A DNA stretch of 64,000 nt from CAVVAE01 sp963746185 (GTDB lineage: Bacteria > Actinomycetota > Actinomycetes > Propionibacteriales > Nocardioidaceae), in NCBI GenBank assembly GCA_963746185.1, contig CAVVAE010000004.1:434001-498000 (forward strand), given 5' to 3'. Below the pieces are notes generated by a model. The model searched no databases. It saw nothing but the letters and a program-made list of their open reading frames with translations, and was not told where the DNA came from. Numbering within the stretch: the first letter of the stretch is position 1; each line of letters starts with the position of its first letter. Made by a program: the position numbers and the translations under genes. Below, one piece after another: positions 21,660 to 30,656 of this stretch.

Positions 21660-22736
21660 CTAGTCATCGCTCTCTTCCGTGCTGCGGACCGTTGAGCCCC
21701 GGTCAGACCTCGCCGCGGTCTTGGCGAGCCCCAGCCCCAAATACGTAGCGGCGTATGTTCCGGTGTTGAGCAGGGCGGCGTACCGGCCCATCTCGGGGCC
21801 TTCGGCGGCGGCAATCGTCTGACTGCGTACGTCGTGCGCGTTGGCCACCGTAGTGAGCCGACCGCGTAGCTCACGGATCGTGGCCTCGTCGGCTCCATCG
21901 TCGAGCACGAGCAGGCCGGGTCTCGTCGAGCCACTCTCCTCGTCGTCGAGGGCGTCGGCGAACACGTCCCGGGCCCGAGTGGCCTCGAGCACGGGAAGCA
22001 GATGGCCGGCGTCGGCGGCCAGCGCAGGGCGTCCGGTCGCGCGCCGAATGGCCTCGGCAACGCGACGGGCCGCACGAGCCGCGAGGACCGAACCGCCCCA
22101 CACGAGTGGGGCGGTGTCGGCGAGGAAGAGAGCCAGGTCCTTCGCCGGGTTGGAGGAGATGTCGCGGTGCGGTGAGCACGTGATCGCCACCTGGTCGAGC
22201 GTGCGTGCGATGTCGTCGGCATCGATCTCACGGCCGACCCCGATTTGGTGCAACGCCTGGAGCATGACGACGGCAACAGCAAGTGAGTCGTCGGTCTGGG
22301 TCGGCAGCACACTGCTGTGTCGGCCCCGTGCGTGCTCCGCGATCACCGAATGTGGCGGGCAGGCAGCGATCAGCGAGGAGCCGCGGCGGACTGCCTCACG
22401 CACGGCCGAGGCGGTGTCACCGTCACCACCGGCCGGCGCGAGCACGATCACCAGGTCGAGGGCACCTGCCCAACCGGGAAGCCCCGGTCCGGGCCACGCG
22501 ACGAACGGAACCGGGCACCAAGGTTCGAGCACCGCGCGGAGCAACCGGGCATCTGATCCCGCGGCCACGATGGCGCGCGGAACACCGTCGCGGTCAAGCT
22601 CACGGATCGCGTCGGCGGCACCGCCCGCCTCGAGCCTGACCCGTGCGCCCGCACCCGCCAGCCATCGCAGTGGCTCGTCGGCGGCTGCAAGAGCCTCGGG
22701 GTCGTCGAGACGAGTGTCGTCGAAGAAGTCGGCCAT
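21660..22736 (-). CDS. SIS-domain protein, degenerate phosphoglucose/phosphomannose isomerase
   Basis: 358 residues. Two sugar-isomerase (SIS)-like halves: GVPRAIVAAGSDARLLRAVL with LDLVIVLAPAGGDGDTASAVREAV, then a second with LVWGGSVLAARAARRVAEAI. It keeps the position of Rv3256c between phosphomannomutase and the mannose-isomerase locus, but catalytic signatures of bifunctional PGI/PMI enzymes are not obvious (the usual SGNTEET-like loop is GGDGDTAS here). May bind sugar phosphates rather than isomerise them. Immediately follows the Trm112-like gene in an operon. Confidence 0.8.
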   Translation of the reverse strand: MADFFDDTRLDDPEALAAADEPLRWLAGAGARVRLEAGGAADAIRELDRDGVPRAIVAAGSDARLLRAVLEPWCPVPFVAWPGPGLPGWAGALDLVIVLAPAGGDGDTASAVREAVRRGSSLIAACPPHSVIAEHARGRHSSVLPTQTDDSLAVAVVMLQALHQIGVGREIDADDIARTLDQVAITCSPHRDISSNPAKDLALFLADTAPLVWGGSVLAARAARRVAEAIRRATGRPALAADAGHLLPVLEATRARDVFADALDDEESGSTRPGLLVLDDGADEATIRELRGRLTTVANAHDVRSQTIAAAEGPEMGRYAALLNTGTYAATYLGLGLAKTAARSDRGSTVRSTEESDD

Positions 22737-22742
22737 GTGTGG

Positions 22743-22988
22743 CTAGGCCTGGTCGTCGTCAGCTGCTGCCGGGGTATCGGTCCCGACGCCCTCATCGTCA
22801 GCCGGCGTTGCCTCTGCCGACTCCGGCCGACGCGCCTCATCCACCAACATGACCGGGATGTCGTCACGCACGGGGTAGATCAGGCCGCAGCCGTTGCAGA
22901 CGAGCTCGTCGTGGTCATGGTCGACGGTCAAGGAGCCCTTGCAGTCAGGGCAGACCAAGATGTCGAGCAGCACGGGGTCCAACTTCAT
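22743..22988 (-). CDS. Trm112-family zinc-ribbon protein
   Basis: 81 residues from ATG 22988 ([11 protein letters not shown]). Classic Trm112/YcaR pattern: [10 protein letters not shown] then [20 protein letters not shown], a four-Cys zinc ribbon, plus an acidic, low-complexity tail of ~25 residues. Eukaryotic Trm112 activates methyltransferases; bacterial ones sit next to lipid A or sugar genes and may do the same for unknown partners. Between phosphomannomutase (10-bp gap) and the SIS gene (6-bp gap). Confidence 0.88.
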   Translation of the reverse strand: MKLDPVLLDILVCPDCKGSLTVDHDHDELVCNGCGLIYPVRDDIPVMLVDEARRPESAEATPADDEGVGTDTPAAADDDQA

Positions 22989-22998
22989 GCATCTCTCC

Positions 22999-24369
22999 TC
23001 ATCGGGTGTTGCTCCGCATGACGTCGAGCACGGCGTCGCGTACGTCGACCATGGTGTCCTCGGTGTCGCCCTCCACATTGAGCCGGAGTACCGGCTCGGT
23101 GTTGGACGCGCGGACGTTGAACCACCAATCCTCACCTATCACGCTCAGCCCGTCGAGCCGGTCCAGGCGCACTCCTTCGGCAGTGCCGTACCGGGCGGCG
23201 ATGGACGCCATGATGGCCTCCGCGTCCTCGACCGGACAGTTGATCTCTCCGGACGCGACATAGGGGTCCAAGTCGGCCACCAAGGCCGAGACAGGCACGT
23301 CAGCCCCGGCCAAGTCTGCCAGCAAGTGCAGCGCCGCGAGCATGCCTGAGTCGGCACACCAGAAGTCGCGGAAGTAGAAGTGGCCAGAGTGCTCGCCGCC
23401 GAAGATCGCCTTGACCTCGGCCATCCGGGCCTTAATGAGCGAGTGCCCGACCTTCGTCCGCACGGGAACCCCGCCGTGCGCCCTGATGATCTCAGGCACA
23501 GCCTTGCTCGTGATCAGGTTGTGGATCACGTGAGCTCCGGGCTCGCGCTCCAGCTCCCGAACGGCGATCAGGGCCGTCAACGCCGACGGTGAGATCACCA
23601 TGCCCTGCTCATCGACCGCAAAACATCGATCGGCGTCACCGTCGAACGCGAGTCCGAGATCTGCGCCAGAGTCGACCACGGCGCGTTGGAGGTCGACCAG
23701 GTTGGCCGGGTCGAGCGGGTTGGCCTCGTGATTCGGGAACGACCCATCGAGCTCGAAGTAGAGCGGAACGACGTCGACAGCCAAGCTCTCGAAGACGGCA
23801 GGAACGGTGTGGCCGGCCATCCCGTTGCCGGCGTCGATGACGACACGCAACCGACGTCCGGTGACTTCGACGATGCCGTGCAGGTGGCGGGCGTAGCTCT
23901 CGAGCATGTCGCGTTCCTCGATCGTCCCGCGACTGGCTTCGTCGACGGAGCCGGTCTTGCCAAGCTCAACCCGCCGCCGGATTGCATCGAGACCGGTGGC
24001 GTCCGCGAGGGCAACCGCGCCCGCCCGACACAGCTTGATGCCGTTGTACGCCGCCGGGTTGTGAGACGCGGTGAACATGGCGCCGGCCAGTCCCAACCGT
24101 CCCGAGGCGAAGTACAGCTCGTCGGTCGAGGCCAAGCCGATCATCACCACGTCGGCTCCCGTGTCCCGAACTCCTTCGGCAAACGACGATGCGAGGCCCG
24201 GCGATGTCGAGCGCATGTCGTATCCGATGACCACCGCCGGATCAGAGCTGCCGTCGACCACTTCGGCCGCGAACTCTCGGCCGATCAGCCGTGCGGTCGG
24301 TTCGTCGAACTGCTCAGGAACGAGACCTCTGACGTCGTACGCCTTGAAGATCGCTGCGAGGTCCGGCAC
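22999..24369 (-). CDS. manB: Phosphomannomutase/phosphoglucomutase
   Basis: 456 residues, GTG start at 24369. Alpha-D-phosphohexomutase signatures in order: catalytic [11 protein letters not shown], metal loop DGDADRCF, sugar loop [11 protein letters not shown], and phosphate loop [12 protein letters not shown]. Converts mannose-6-P to mannose-1-P, feeding GDP-mannose for glycolipids and wall glycans; the matching pyrophosphorylase is at 35.3-36.4 kb. First gene of the manB-Trm112-SIS-CDF run. Symbol follows Rv3257c usage. Confidence 0.93.
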   Translation of the reverse strand: MPDLAAIFKAYDVRGLVPEQFDEPTARLIGREFAAEVVDGSSDPAVVIGYDMRSTSPGLASSFAEGVRDTGADVVMIGLASTDELYFASGRLGLAGAMFTASHNPAAYNGIKLCRAGAVALADATGLDAIRRRVELGKTGSVDEASRGTIEERDMLESYARHLHGIVEVTGRRLRVVIDAGNGMAGHTVPAVFESLAVDVVPLYFELDGSFPNHEANPLDPANLVDLQRAVVDSGADLGLAFDGDADRCFAVDEQGMVISPSALTALIAVRELEREPGAHVIHNLITSKAVPEIIRAHGGVPVRTKVGHSLIKARMAEVKAIFGGEHSGHFYFRDFWCADSGMLAALHLLADLAGADVPVSALVADLDPYVASGEINCPVEDAEAIMASIAARYGTAEGVRLDRLDGLSVIGEDWWFNVRASNTEPVLRLNVEGDTEDTMVDVRDAVLDVMRSNTR

Positions 24370-24424
24370 GCCGCCATCCTTGCAGAGCGCCGGGCCTCGT
24401 CGGACCGTGCCGAGAGCGTGCGTG

Positions 24425-24886
24425 TCAGGGGTCGATCTCGTTCGGGTCGCGGCCCAGCAGCTCGGCGATGTGTTCGACCAGCACCTCGTTGATGAGGGCC
24501 GTGCGCTCGATGCGTGTCTTGGCGCGCAGCTCGATCGGCCGCCGAAACAAGACGATGCGAGCGGGGTTCGACGGACCGGCCCGGATCAACGAACCGAACG
24601 GAACCGGCTCGTCCTGCCAGTCGTCGGGGATCTGCGGAATGTCTTCGGTGCCGAACTCGACGTCTTCGAGGTCGGACTCCCATCGTGATGCCAACCGCTC
24701 CACCAGCGAGAGCACGAGCTCGTCGAACTCCTCACTTCGCGTCTGTCCCACGCGCGAACCGTCCGGGTTGAGTGGCCCCGGCAGAGCCAACGGCCCACGC
24801 AACCCTCGTCCGTGGCGGTTTCGCGCCAGCCCGCGACGAAGCCCCACCACAGAAGCGGTCGGGACGGACGGCGCAGGCTTCTTCAC
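24425..24886 (-). CDS. Metallopeptidase-family (zincin-like) protein with degenerate active site
   Basis: 153 residues from GTG 24886 (VKKPAPSVPT). That start is supported by TAGGGT 7 nt upstream. Residues ~45-150 match the Rv3259/Zincin_1 group: FDELVLSLVERLASRWE, VEFGTEDIP, PARIVLFRRPIELRAKTRIE, LINEVLVEHIAELLG. The family's zinc motif HExxH is absent: the equivalent segment reads N-E-V-L-V-E-H. Hence probably not a working protease. N-terminus is Arg/Pro-rich. Divergent from the DUF3499 gene; Mtb keeps both genes but in other orientations. Confidence 0.75.
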   Translation of the reverse strand: MKKPAPSVPTASVVGLRRGLARNRHGRGLRGPLALPGPLNPDGSRVGQTRSEEFDELVLSLVERLASRWESDLEDVEFGTEDIPQIPDDWQDEPVPFGSLIRAGPSNPARIVLFRRPIELRAKTRIERTALINEVLVEHIAELLGRDPNEIDP

Positions 24887-24893
24887 GAGGCAA

Positions 24894-24899
24894 ACCCTA
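24894..24899 (-). promoter_or_regulatory. -10 hexamer TAGGGT, leaderless start
   Basis: TAGGGT on the minus strand, 7 nt before GTG 24886. It argues for this start rather than the longer frame beginning at 24949. Confidence 0.5.
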
Positions 24900-25040
24900 G
24901 TGGCGCGTGGTGGAGGTTCTTTCACAAAGTGGATACCGACCTCCACCACGGGTCACTTGGCGAGGGACTTACCAACTGCCTCGCGGGGGGACACGTCGCC
25001 TGATCCCCGTCCAATACGCCGAGGCAGCCGCGCGGGGCGG

Positions 25041-25046
25041 TAGCGT
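25041..25046 (+). promoter_or_regulatory. -10 hexamer TAGCGT, leaderless start
   Basis: TAGCGT is followed by 6 nt and then GTG 25053. Facing the TAGGGT of the divergent zincin gene about 140 bp away. Confidence 0.5.
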
Positions 25047-25052
25047 CACCTC

Positions 25053-25409
25053 GTGAGTCGACGTCGCGCCTGTTCCCGCAGCGCCTGCTCGCGATCCGCC
25101 ATGGCGACGCTCACCTACGTGTACTCCGACCAGACCGCTGTACTCGGGCCGCTGGCCACCTACGCCGAACCGCACGCCTATGACCTGTGCGAGGCTCACG
25201 CCGAACGACTCAGCGCTCCTCGTGGTTGGGAGGTCATTCGGCTGGCCGCAGATCCCGCGATGCTCGGCCCCACGGTCGATGACCTGGTGGCCCTGGCCGA
25301 GGCCGTGCGAGAGGCTGCGCGACCGAGGGTCGTGGATGAACCGTCAGGCAACGGGATCGAAGTCGGCCGGCGCGGCCACCTGCGCGTGCTGCGCTCGACC
25401 GACGCCTGA
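25053..25409 (+). CDS. DUF3499 protein, Cys-containing
   Basis: 118 residues from GTG 25053. N-terminus SRRRACSRSACSRSAMATLTY, then YSDQTAVLGPLATYAEPHAYDLCEAHAERL: two CSRxxC-like cysteines plus the DLCEAH Cys/His make a probable zinc ribbon. The conserved domain is confined to residues ~1-85; the tail is variable. Function unknown (Rv3258c family). Leaderless promoter signature directly upstream. Confidence 0.82.
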   Translation: MSRRRACSRSACSRSAMATLTYVYSDQTAVLGPLATYAEPHAYDLCEAHAERLSAPRGWEVIRLAADPAMLGPTVDDLVALAEAVREAARPRVVDEPSGNGIEVGRRGHLRVLRSTDA

Positions 25410-25421
25410 TTCCACCGCACC

Positions 25422-26849
25422 TCAGGGGGCTGGCCTGACGGCCGGGCGACTGACGGTCCACTCCCCCGAGACGATCGGCATCGACGCCAGGCCCGCACCG
25501 TTGTGATAGGTCACGACTCCTTGCAGACCAGCGCCATCGCGAACCGTGACCACCAGGTACGCCGTCCGACGTGGCAGCTTGTCACTCCAGATCGCCGTGG
25601 CGCCGGCCCTGACGTTCACGGGTTCAGTGCCGAGCGAGTCGCCGTTGTCGTCGTACATCTCGAGCTCGACTCTCCCGCCACCGTCCTTGACCGTGGTGAA
25701 CGCCAGCGTGCCGGTCGTGCCGCTGAACACCGGTACGACTGCCGGTTCGCGCAAGGCCGGACTGCTCGTGGTCACCGTGAAATCAAGGGGGTTGCGCGAT
25801 CGCTCGCTCACAGTCGCGGCGGTGACTTCGACCGTGGACGTGACGTTCAGCGCAGCCGACGTGCTGTCGGTAATGCCACTGATGTTCAGCATGCGGGATC
25901 GACTGGGCTTGATCTCCAGGTCCTTGAGACCCGTGGGGGTGAAGGGTCCTGACTCGCCGAGCACGCGCACTTGCACGAGCGCATCTCGACGGCCGGGGTT
26001 GGTGACCACGAGCCGCTGGTCACCAGGACCTCCGTCGCCGGCGTTGACGACCAGGTCGGTGGACGGCTCGTCAGCGGGTGAGATCCAGTCGTTTCCCGCC
26101 GGTGTCGCACCGTTGACGCGACTGACGTTGACTGCGGCTGTCACCCGACCTCGCTCGGCCAACACATGCAAGGTGAGCCCATCAAGACCCGGCGCAAACC
26201 TCGCGAGGTCAACCGAGTCACGCGAATGCGGTGCCAACGGGATGCCGCGTGCACCTACGGCGTTGACCGGGCCGTCGGGCCCGTAGAACTTCAAGTCCAC
26301 CACCGCGACAGCCGGAGTCGGGTTGGACAGCACGAGCCGCGCGGTCGAGCCCACACTCGTATCGACGGCGTTGAGCCACCAACTGTCAGCCGGCTGCTGG
26401 CAGGCCGAGACTGCGAGACCAGACACCCGCTGATCGTCAAAGACCGACTCCTGCCCGGCGAACGCCCCGGCCGCCAGGCCACCCTTGCCCGTCACGGTGA
26501 TCGACGGTTTGTCGGCACGCCTGAGGGGTGTCGAAACTGGCACGCCGACTTCGTCGCTCGTGCCGACGGCATCCCGTGCGGAGGAGGACAACGGCGATGC
26601 GATGAGCGACCCGTTGGCTCTGTCGCCGGTCGTCTGGCCACCAGGTGGGGCGACCGCAAACATCGACGTGCTCTCGCGTCGGTTAGCCGGTGACTCGGGG
26701 CAGCTGAGTTGAACGGAGCTGCTGGGTACGACGTCCGGCTTGAGGTCGATCGCCTCGGGCGCCGGTGACGCTGCCGACATCGCGAACACAGCGAGCGCGG
26801 CCACAAGGAGGGCCACAACACCGACGATTCCGCTTTTGCGCTCGCTCAT
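25422..26849 (-). CDS. DUF5719-family secreted/membrane-anchored protein
   Basis: 475 residues. N-terminal membrane segment (IVGVVALLVAALAVFAMSAA) as signal anchor, then beta-rich domains with repeated Ig-like strands (RLVLSNPTPAVAVVDLKFYG; LVVTNPGRRDALVQVRVLGE). Two Cys (CPES, SACQQ) could form a disulfide. ATG 26849 overlaps the stop of the giant glycosyltransferase gene by 4 bp (ATGA), so the two are co-translated and probably act in the same envelope pathway; this pair is seen upstream of whiB in related actinobacteria. No enzymatic motif. Confidence 0.8.
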   Translation of the reverse strand: MSERKSGIVGVVALLVAALAVFAMSAASPAPEAIDLKPDVVPSSSVQLSCPESPANRRESTSMFAVAPPGGQTTGDRANGSLIASPLSSSARDAVGTSDEVGVPVSTPLRRADKPSITVTGKGGLAAGAFAGQESVFDDQRVSGLAVSACQQPADSWWLNAVDTSVGSTARLVLSNPTPAVAVVDLKFYGPDGPVNAVGARGIPLAPHSRDSVDLARFAPGLDGLTLHVLAERGRVTAAVNVSRVNGATPAGNDWISPADEPSTDLVVNAGDGGPGDQRLVVTNPGRRDALVQVRVLGESGPFTPTGLKDLEIKPSRSRMLNISGITDSTSAALNVTSTVEVTAATVSERSRNPLDFTVTTSSPALREPAVVPVFSGTTGTLAFTTVKDGGGRVELEMYDDNGDSLGTEPVNVRAGATAIWSDKLPRRTAYLVVTVRDGAGLQGVVTYHNGAGLASMPIVSGEWTVSRPAVRPAP

Positions 26850-29800
26850 TCGTCCTCCTCGACTGGGCTCTGTCGAAGCTCAATGGACGGCGTCGCGAAG
26901 ACCGCAGCCACCACGAGGCACAACGTTTGCAGGAGCACCCACCACGGACGGTGCCCACCGGGGTCGACCTCCAACGTTCCCGCGTCGGAGCCGACGGAAA
27001 ACCCGGTGCCGGGATCGACGTCCGCCGCGTCAAGGTCCTGCCCGTCAAGCTGAGCTTCGAAGCCGTCGCCGCTCCCGGTCGCGACGACGACCACTCGCTC
27101 GTCCGAGCCGGCCTCGACGTCCTCCCTGGCCCGTCCGCCTTTCGCGGGGAGCACGGTGGCGGACTTGGCGGACAGCGCCTTGTCAGGGTCGATCAGCCGG
27201 ACCAGTCCAGTGGGCAGGTTGACCTGCCACCCGGCTAGCTGCCGGGTGTTCGTGGACGCTCGGGTCAGCCCGGGGAGACCGTCGAGCTGAGCGATCTGGT
27301 CGGTGTCGGCGGGAGAGGGCAACACGACGTACGCGATGCCGTAGTCAGCGAGCCGGGTGACGTCTTCGGGCTGGCCCTCCGACAACAGGTCGGTGACCAG
27401 TCCCGTGAGGCCCTCCGTTCCGTCGCCCGTGACCACGCTTTCATCACCGAGGCGGAAGCCGTCGTCGGAGTACACGGTGTAGGTGTTACTTGTCGTGCCG
27501 CCGTCATCGGTGGCCCGGACCACCAGAATCCGTTGCTGCGCAGGGGCGTCGACCGCATCGAGCATGTACGCCGGCAACGCCGATGCCTGATGACGGGAGA
27601 GCTCACCGTGCTCTGCCGTGACCACCCACCAGGCGATTCCCGCGACGGGAGCGAGGCCAGCGAGCACCGCGGTGCCAGCTGCCACGGGCTGCCGCCACCC
27701 GAAGGTGCCCGAGCCGATGAACCTGTTCACGCCGTCGGACGCGAAGCCTGCCGCCACGATCGCGGCCCCCTGGGCAACGAGCACCGGAACCCCAGCCCAC
27801 GCGTAGAACTGCTCGTTCGTTCCCGGGGCCGTCACCACCGTTTGGGCCAGGACCGCCGCTGTGCCCAACGCCAGTGCCAGCACGACCCAGGCGCCCGCCA
27901 CTCGGCCACGCCGATCCGGTCGCAACAGTGCCGCGACCGCCGCGAGAATGATCCCGACGGTGAGCCACCATGGCGCGTCACCGACCGCGGAGAGCCGACC
28001 GAGCGGAATCTGCCACGCCTGCTCGCCTGCTGGCACGGTCGACGGGTCGAGGCGACCCGCCTCCATCAGCAGCAGCGACGGATCGGCGAAGAGCCGGAAC
28101 GACCAAGGCAGCAGCAGGAGAACGGGAAGGCCCGCCGCGACCCACAGTCCCCAGGCGGAGGACAGCCGCCCCGACATGGCGAGCCACATGGTCGCCACCA
28201 GCACCGCCGCGATCGCCATCGGCCAGATGATGGGGGCGAACGCAACCAGACCGGCGAGGACGAGACCGGTGGCGAAGACTGGCCGCCAGCCGGGCGCTCC
28301 ATCGACGGCTACCGAATTGTCGACCAAGGGAATCGCTACTCGGACCAGCCACGGCAAGCCAACGGCCGCCACCGTCGTACCGAGGTGACCAGAGCCCACC
28401 GCTCCGGTCAGGACGGGCAGCAGGGCATACGTCACCGCCATCCAGACGCGAGCGCCGACGCTGGTGACCAGGCGACGAGCGACGACGTAGGCACCGATTC
28501 CGGCCAGCGGCACCGCGAAGAGCATGAGCAGATCGACGGCCAGCCAGGCCTTCCCGAGCAGCACGGTGCCGAGGATGCTGAGCATCCCGACGTACGGCGA
28601 CGCCGCCTCTCGCGAACCGAGCCGCACGCTGTGCCAGGACTCGGTGTAGGTGTGCCACCAGGCCGAAGCCGAGTCCGGCGCCGGGAGCAACGCGCCACCC
28701 TGCAAGAGGCCGGAGCCCCATTGACCGCGCGATGCGATGATCGCCGCCAGCGTCAGGCCAGCAGTGAGCGTCAGGATGGGGTGGGCGAGTGCCCAGACGA
28801 CGGGTCCGGCGCCGACAGAAATGTTGACTGCCTCGTCCGGGACCGGGCCGCTGTCGAGGCTCGACGCGTCGCCCCGACCCGACCGAAGTCGTCGCGCGGA
28901 GGCAGCGACTTGAGTGGCGGTGTCGCGGACCCCTTCGGCGAACCGGCTCAGCAGGGAGTCGATGCCGTTGAGGTAGGGGGTCCACCATCTCGGCAACAGC
29001 GGACGCACAACCTTGGGCGGCGCGTTGGCCGTGGCGCGGCGGCGTGACCTCGCGGCCACGATCCGCCAGGGACGACCGAGCACGCTGGCTGCCGCCGCCA
29101 GCTCGTCGACCGCAGCCGTCGGAAGCTTGCCCACGGCATAGCCCAGGGATCGAAACAGCGATCCGATGAACAGCCGGACGTACTGGACGGGAAACGTCCA
29201 GGGACTGCAGTTCGCCAACAGGATGAACAAAGCCGCCCGGCGGTCTCCCCGGTGCGGACTCGCAGAGGTGTTGGAGATGGTCCTGACGCCACGAGTTGCC
29301 GCCTCGGCGTGGAAGACGATGGCGTTCGGAGCGACAACGACCCGATGCCCCGCCCGCTTGACCCGCCAACCGAAGTCGACGTCGTCCCGGAACAACGGCA
29401 GGGCCGGGTCGAACCCGCCGAGCGTCTCCCAGACGTCACGCCGGACGAGCATGCCGGCGCTACTGACCGCGAGGACATCGCGCTGTTCGTCGTGTTGTCC
29501 TTGGTCGTACTCGCCGATCTCCACACCGGTCTCACGGTGCCCGGTGCCGGTGATCGTGACCCCGACCTCGAGCAGCCTTCGGGCTCGCGGCCAGGCGCGA
29601 ATCCGGCCGCCGACCACGGCGATTTCGGGGTCGGACGTGGCGACGGCGAGCAACTGCTCGAGGGCATCAGGCGAAGGAGCGCAGTCGTCGTGGAGCAACC
29701 AGACCCAGCCGCCACTCGGGGCGTCAGGACGAACTCCGTCGCTTCTGCTGAGCGCTGTCGACACGGCTGCGCCGAACCCGGTGGTGGAGTCGGTGTCATG

Positions 29801-30010
29801 GACGGCGCCCGATCCGAGGGCGTCGACGAGCAGCTCGCGTGAGCCGTCGGTGGAACCCGTGTCGATAGCGACGAGGTAGTCGGGGAAGATCGTGCTCGCC
29901 TCGAGGGCGGAAATAAGGTGCGGAATCCAGCGGGCTCCATCGTGAGCCACGACGACTGCTGCCACCTGCTCGTCGAAGCGACGCGCAGCAGAGTCGATGT
30001 GGTGACTCAT
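26846..30010 (-). CDS. Giant family-2 glycosyltransferase with multi-pass membrane domain
   Basis: About 1054 residues from ATG 30010 (MSHHIDSAARR); TTG 30022 is possible. N-terminal GT-A domain (~10-260): VAAVVVAHDGARWIPHLISA, DTGSTDGS, WLLHDDCAPS (DxD-like metal site) and FRDDVDFGWRVKRAGHR. The middle (~280-800) carries a dozen or more hydrophobic spans; an extracytoplasmic region of ~180 residues precedes a last TM. This layout suits a polyprenyl-linked sugar transferase that works at the membrane on a wall polymer. Sugar and acceptor unknown. First gene of a two-gene operon with the DUF5719 protein. Confidence 0.85.
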   Translation of the reverse strand: MSHHIDSAARRFDEQVAAVVVAHDGARWIPHLISALEASTIFPDYLVAIDTGSTDGSRELLVDALGSGAVHDTDSTTGFGAAVSTALSRSDGVRPDAPSGGWVWLLHDDCAPSPDALEQLLAVATSDPEIAVVGGRIRAWPRARRLLEVGVTITGTGHRETGVEIGEYDQGQHDEQRDVLAVSSAGMLVRRDVWETLGGFDPALPLFRDDVDFGWRVKRAGHRVVVAPNAIVFHAEAATRGVRTISNTSASPHRGDRRAALFILLANCSPWTFPVQYVRLFIGSLFRSLGYAVGKLPTAAVDELAAAASVLGRPWRIVAARSRRRATANAPPKVVRPLLPRWWTPYLNGIDSLLSRFAEGVRDTATQVAASARRLRSGRGDASSLDSGPVPDEAVNISVGAGPVVWALAHPILTLTAGLTLAAIIASRGQWGSGLLQGGALLPAPDSASAWWHTYTESWHSVRLGSREAASPYVGMLSILGTVLLGKAWLAVDLLMLFAVPLAGIGAYVVARRLVTSVGARVWMAVTYALLPVLTGAVGSGHLGTTVAAVGLPWLVRVAIPLVDNSVAVDGAPGWRPVFATGLVLAGLVAFAPIIWPMAIAAVLVATMWLAMSGRLSSAWGLWVAAGLPVLLLLPWSFRLFADPSLLLMEAGRLDPSTVPAGEQAWQIPLGRLSAVGDAPWWLTVGIILAAVAALLRPDRRGRVAGAWVVLALALGTAAVLAQTVVTAPGTNEQFYAWAGVPVLVAQGAAIVAAGFASDGVNRFIGSGTFGWRQPVAAGTAVLAGLAPVAGIAWWVVTAEHGELSRHQASALPAYMLDAVDAPAQQRILVVRATDDGGTTSNTYTVYSDDGFRLGDESVVTGDGTEGLTGLVTDLLSEGQPEDVTRLADYGIAYVVLPSPADTDQIAQLDGLPGLTRASTNTRQLAGWQVNLPTGLVRLIDPDKALSAKSATVLPAKGGRAREDVEAGSDERVVVVATGSGDGFEAQLDGQDLDAADVDPGTGFSVGSDAGTLEVDPGGHRPWWVLLQTLCLVVAAVFATPSIELRQSPVEEDE

Positions 30011-30048
30011 GTCTGCTGGCAACCTAGCGCGAGGGGAAGTGTGGACCG

Positions 30049-30098
30049 ACCCCGATCAGCGGGGTGCGCCCTACCCTAGCGGCCCTGTTCAACGGGCC
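30049..30098 (-). terminator. Two GC hairpins after whiB
   Basis: ACCCCG-ATCAG-CGGGGT (30049-30065) and GGCCC-N8-GGGCC (30081-30098) lie between the whiB stop and the glycosyltransferase start. They are plausible terminators for whiB; no U-tract. The nearer hairpin is the better placed one. Confidence 0.4.
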
Positions 30099-30120
30099 CA
30101 CATGCTGCCAAAGACAGGTG

Positions 30121-30381
30121 TTAAACCGCGCGCTTCTTCAGCTTGCGTCGCTCACGCTCAGACAGCCCGCCCCAGATGCCGAACCGCTCGTCCTTCATCA
30201 AGGCGTACTCCAAGCACTCCCCACGGACATCGCATGACAAGCACACGCGTTTTGCTTCGCGTGTCGAGCCGCCCTTCTCCGGAAAGAACGCCTCGGGGTC
30301 AGTCTGCGCACACAGGGCACGCTCCTGCCACATGAGTTCTTCGGCGTCGCCGTCGAGCAATTCAAGTTCTCGCACGTCCAT
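30121..30381 (-). CDS. whiB2: WhiB-family Fe-S transcriptional regulator (WhiB2/WhmD type)
   Basis: 86 residues. Four cluster cysteines C24, C47, C50, C56 (CAQ; CLSCDVRGEC), the GIWGG turn at 68-72 and a basic C-terminal RERRKLKKRA DNA-binding tail. WhiB2/WhmD controls septation and is essential in mycobacteria; sited here between the GT2/DUF5719 operon and the 34-kDa-antigen-like gene as in Mtb (Rv3260c) relative to fbiAB. SD GAGGAGG directly before ATG 30381; promoter at 30444-30473. Confidence 0.95.
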   Translation of the reverse strand: MDVRELELLDGDAEELMWQERALCAQTDPEAFFPEKGGSTREAKRVCLSCDVRGECLEYALMKDERFGIWGGLSERERRKLKKRAV

Positions 30382-30443
30382 CGCCTCCTCGACCCTCGCT
30401 GTACCTGATGATGTGCCTTCTCGCGTTGAACGACACGAGTGAA

Positions 30444-30473
30444 ATTACATGCCCGTAAGCACCTCCACGTCAA
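30444..30473 (-). promoter_or_regulatory. Sigma-70-type promoter of whiB2
   Basis: On the minus strand: TTGACG (30473-30468), 18-bp spacer, TGTAAT (30449-30444). It would give a 5' leader of about 55 nt ahead of ATG 30381. The rest of the 275-bp gap up to 30656 shows no other gene. Confidence 0.6.
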
Positions 30474-30656
30474 GCGAAGTGGGATATTCGGCCCCGACAC
30501 GCCGTGAATTTGCTAACCAATCGTCCGAACGGCCCATGCCGGACTGGCCCAGACGACCTACTGGGGATAACTCTGCAGTCACCCGGGCCGCCCGGAACAG
30601 CCCGTTTCGCGCGTTCTGTCAACGCGTGGTGGAAGTCCCCGCTCGCGCGTGAAGAC

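Noticed and set aside
27533..29047. 504-codon plus-strand frame opposite the giant GT
   Set aside because: Composition is Arg/Gly/His-rich as expected from an antisense GC frame; the minus strand has real motifs.
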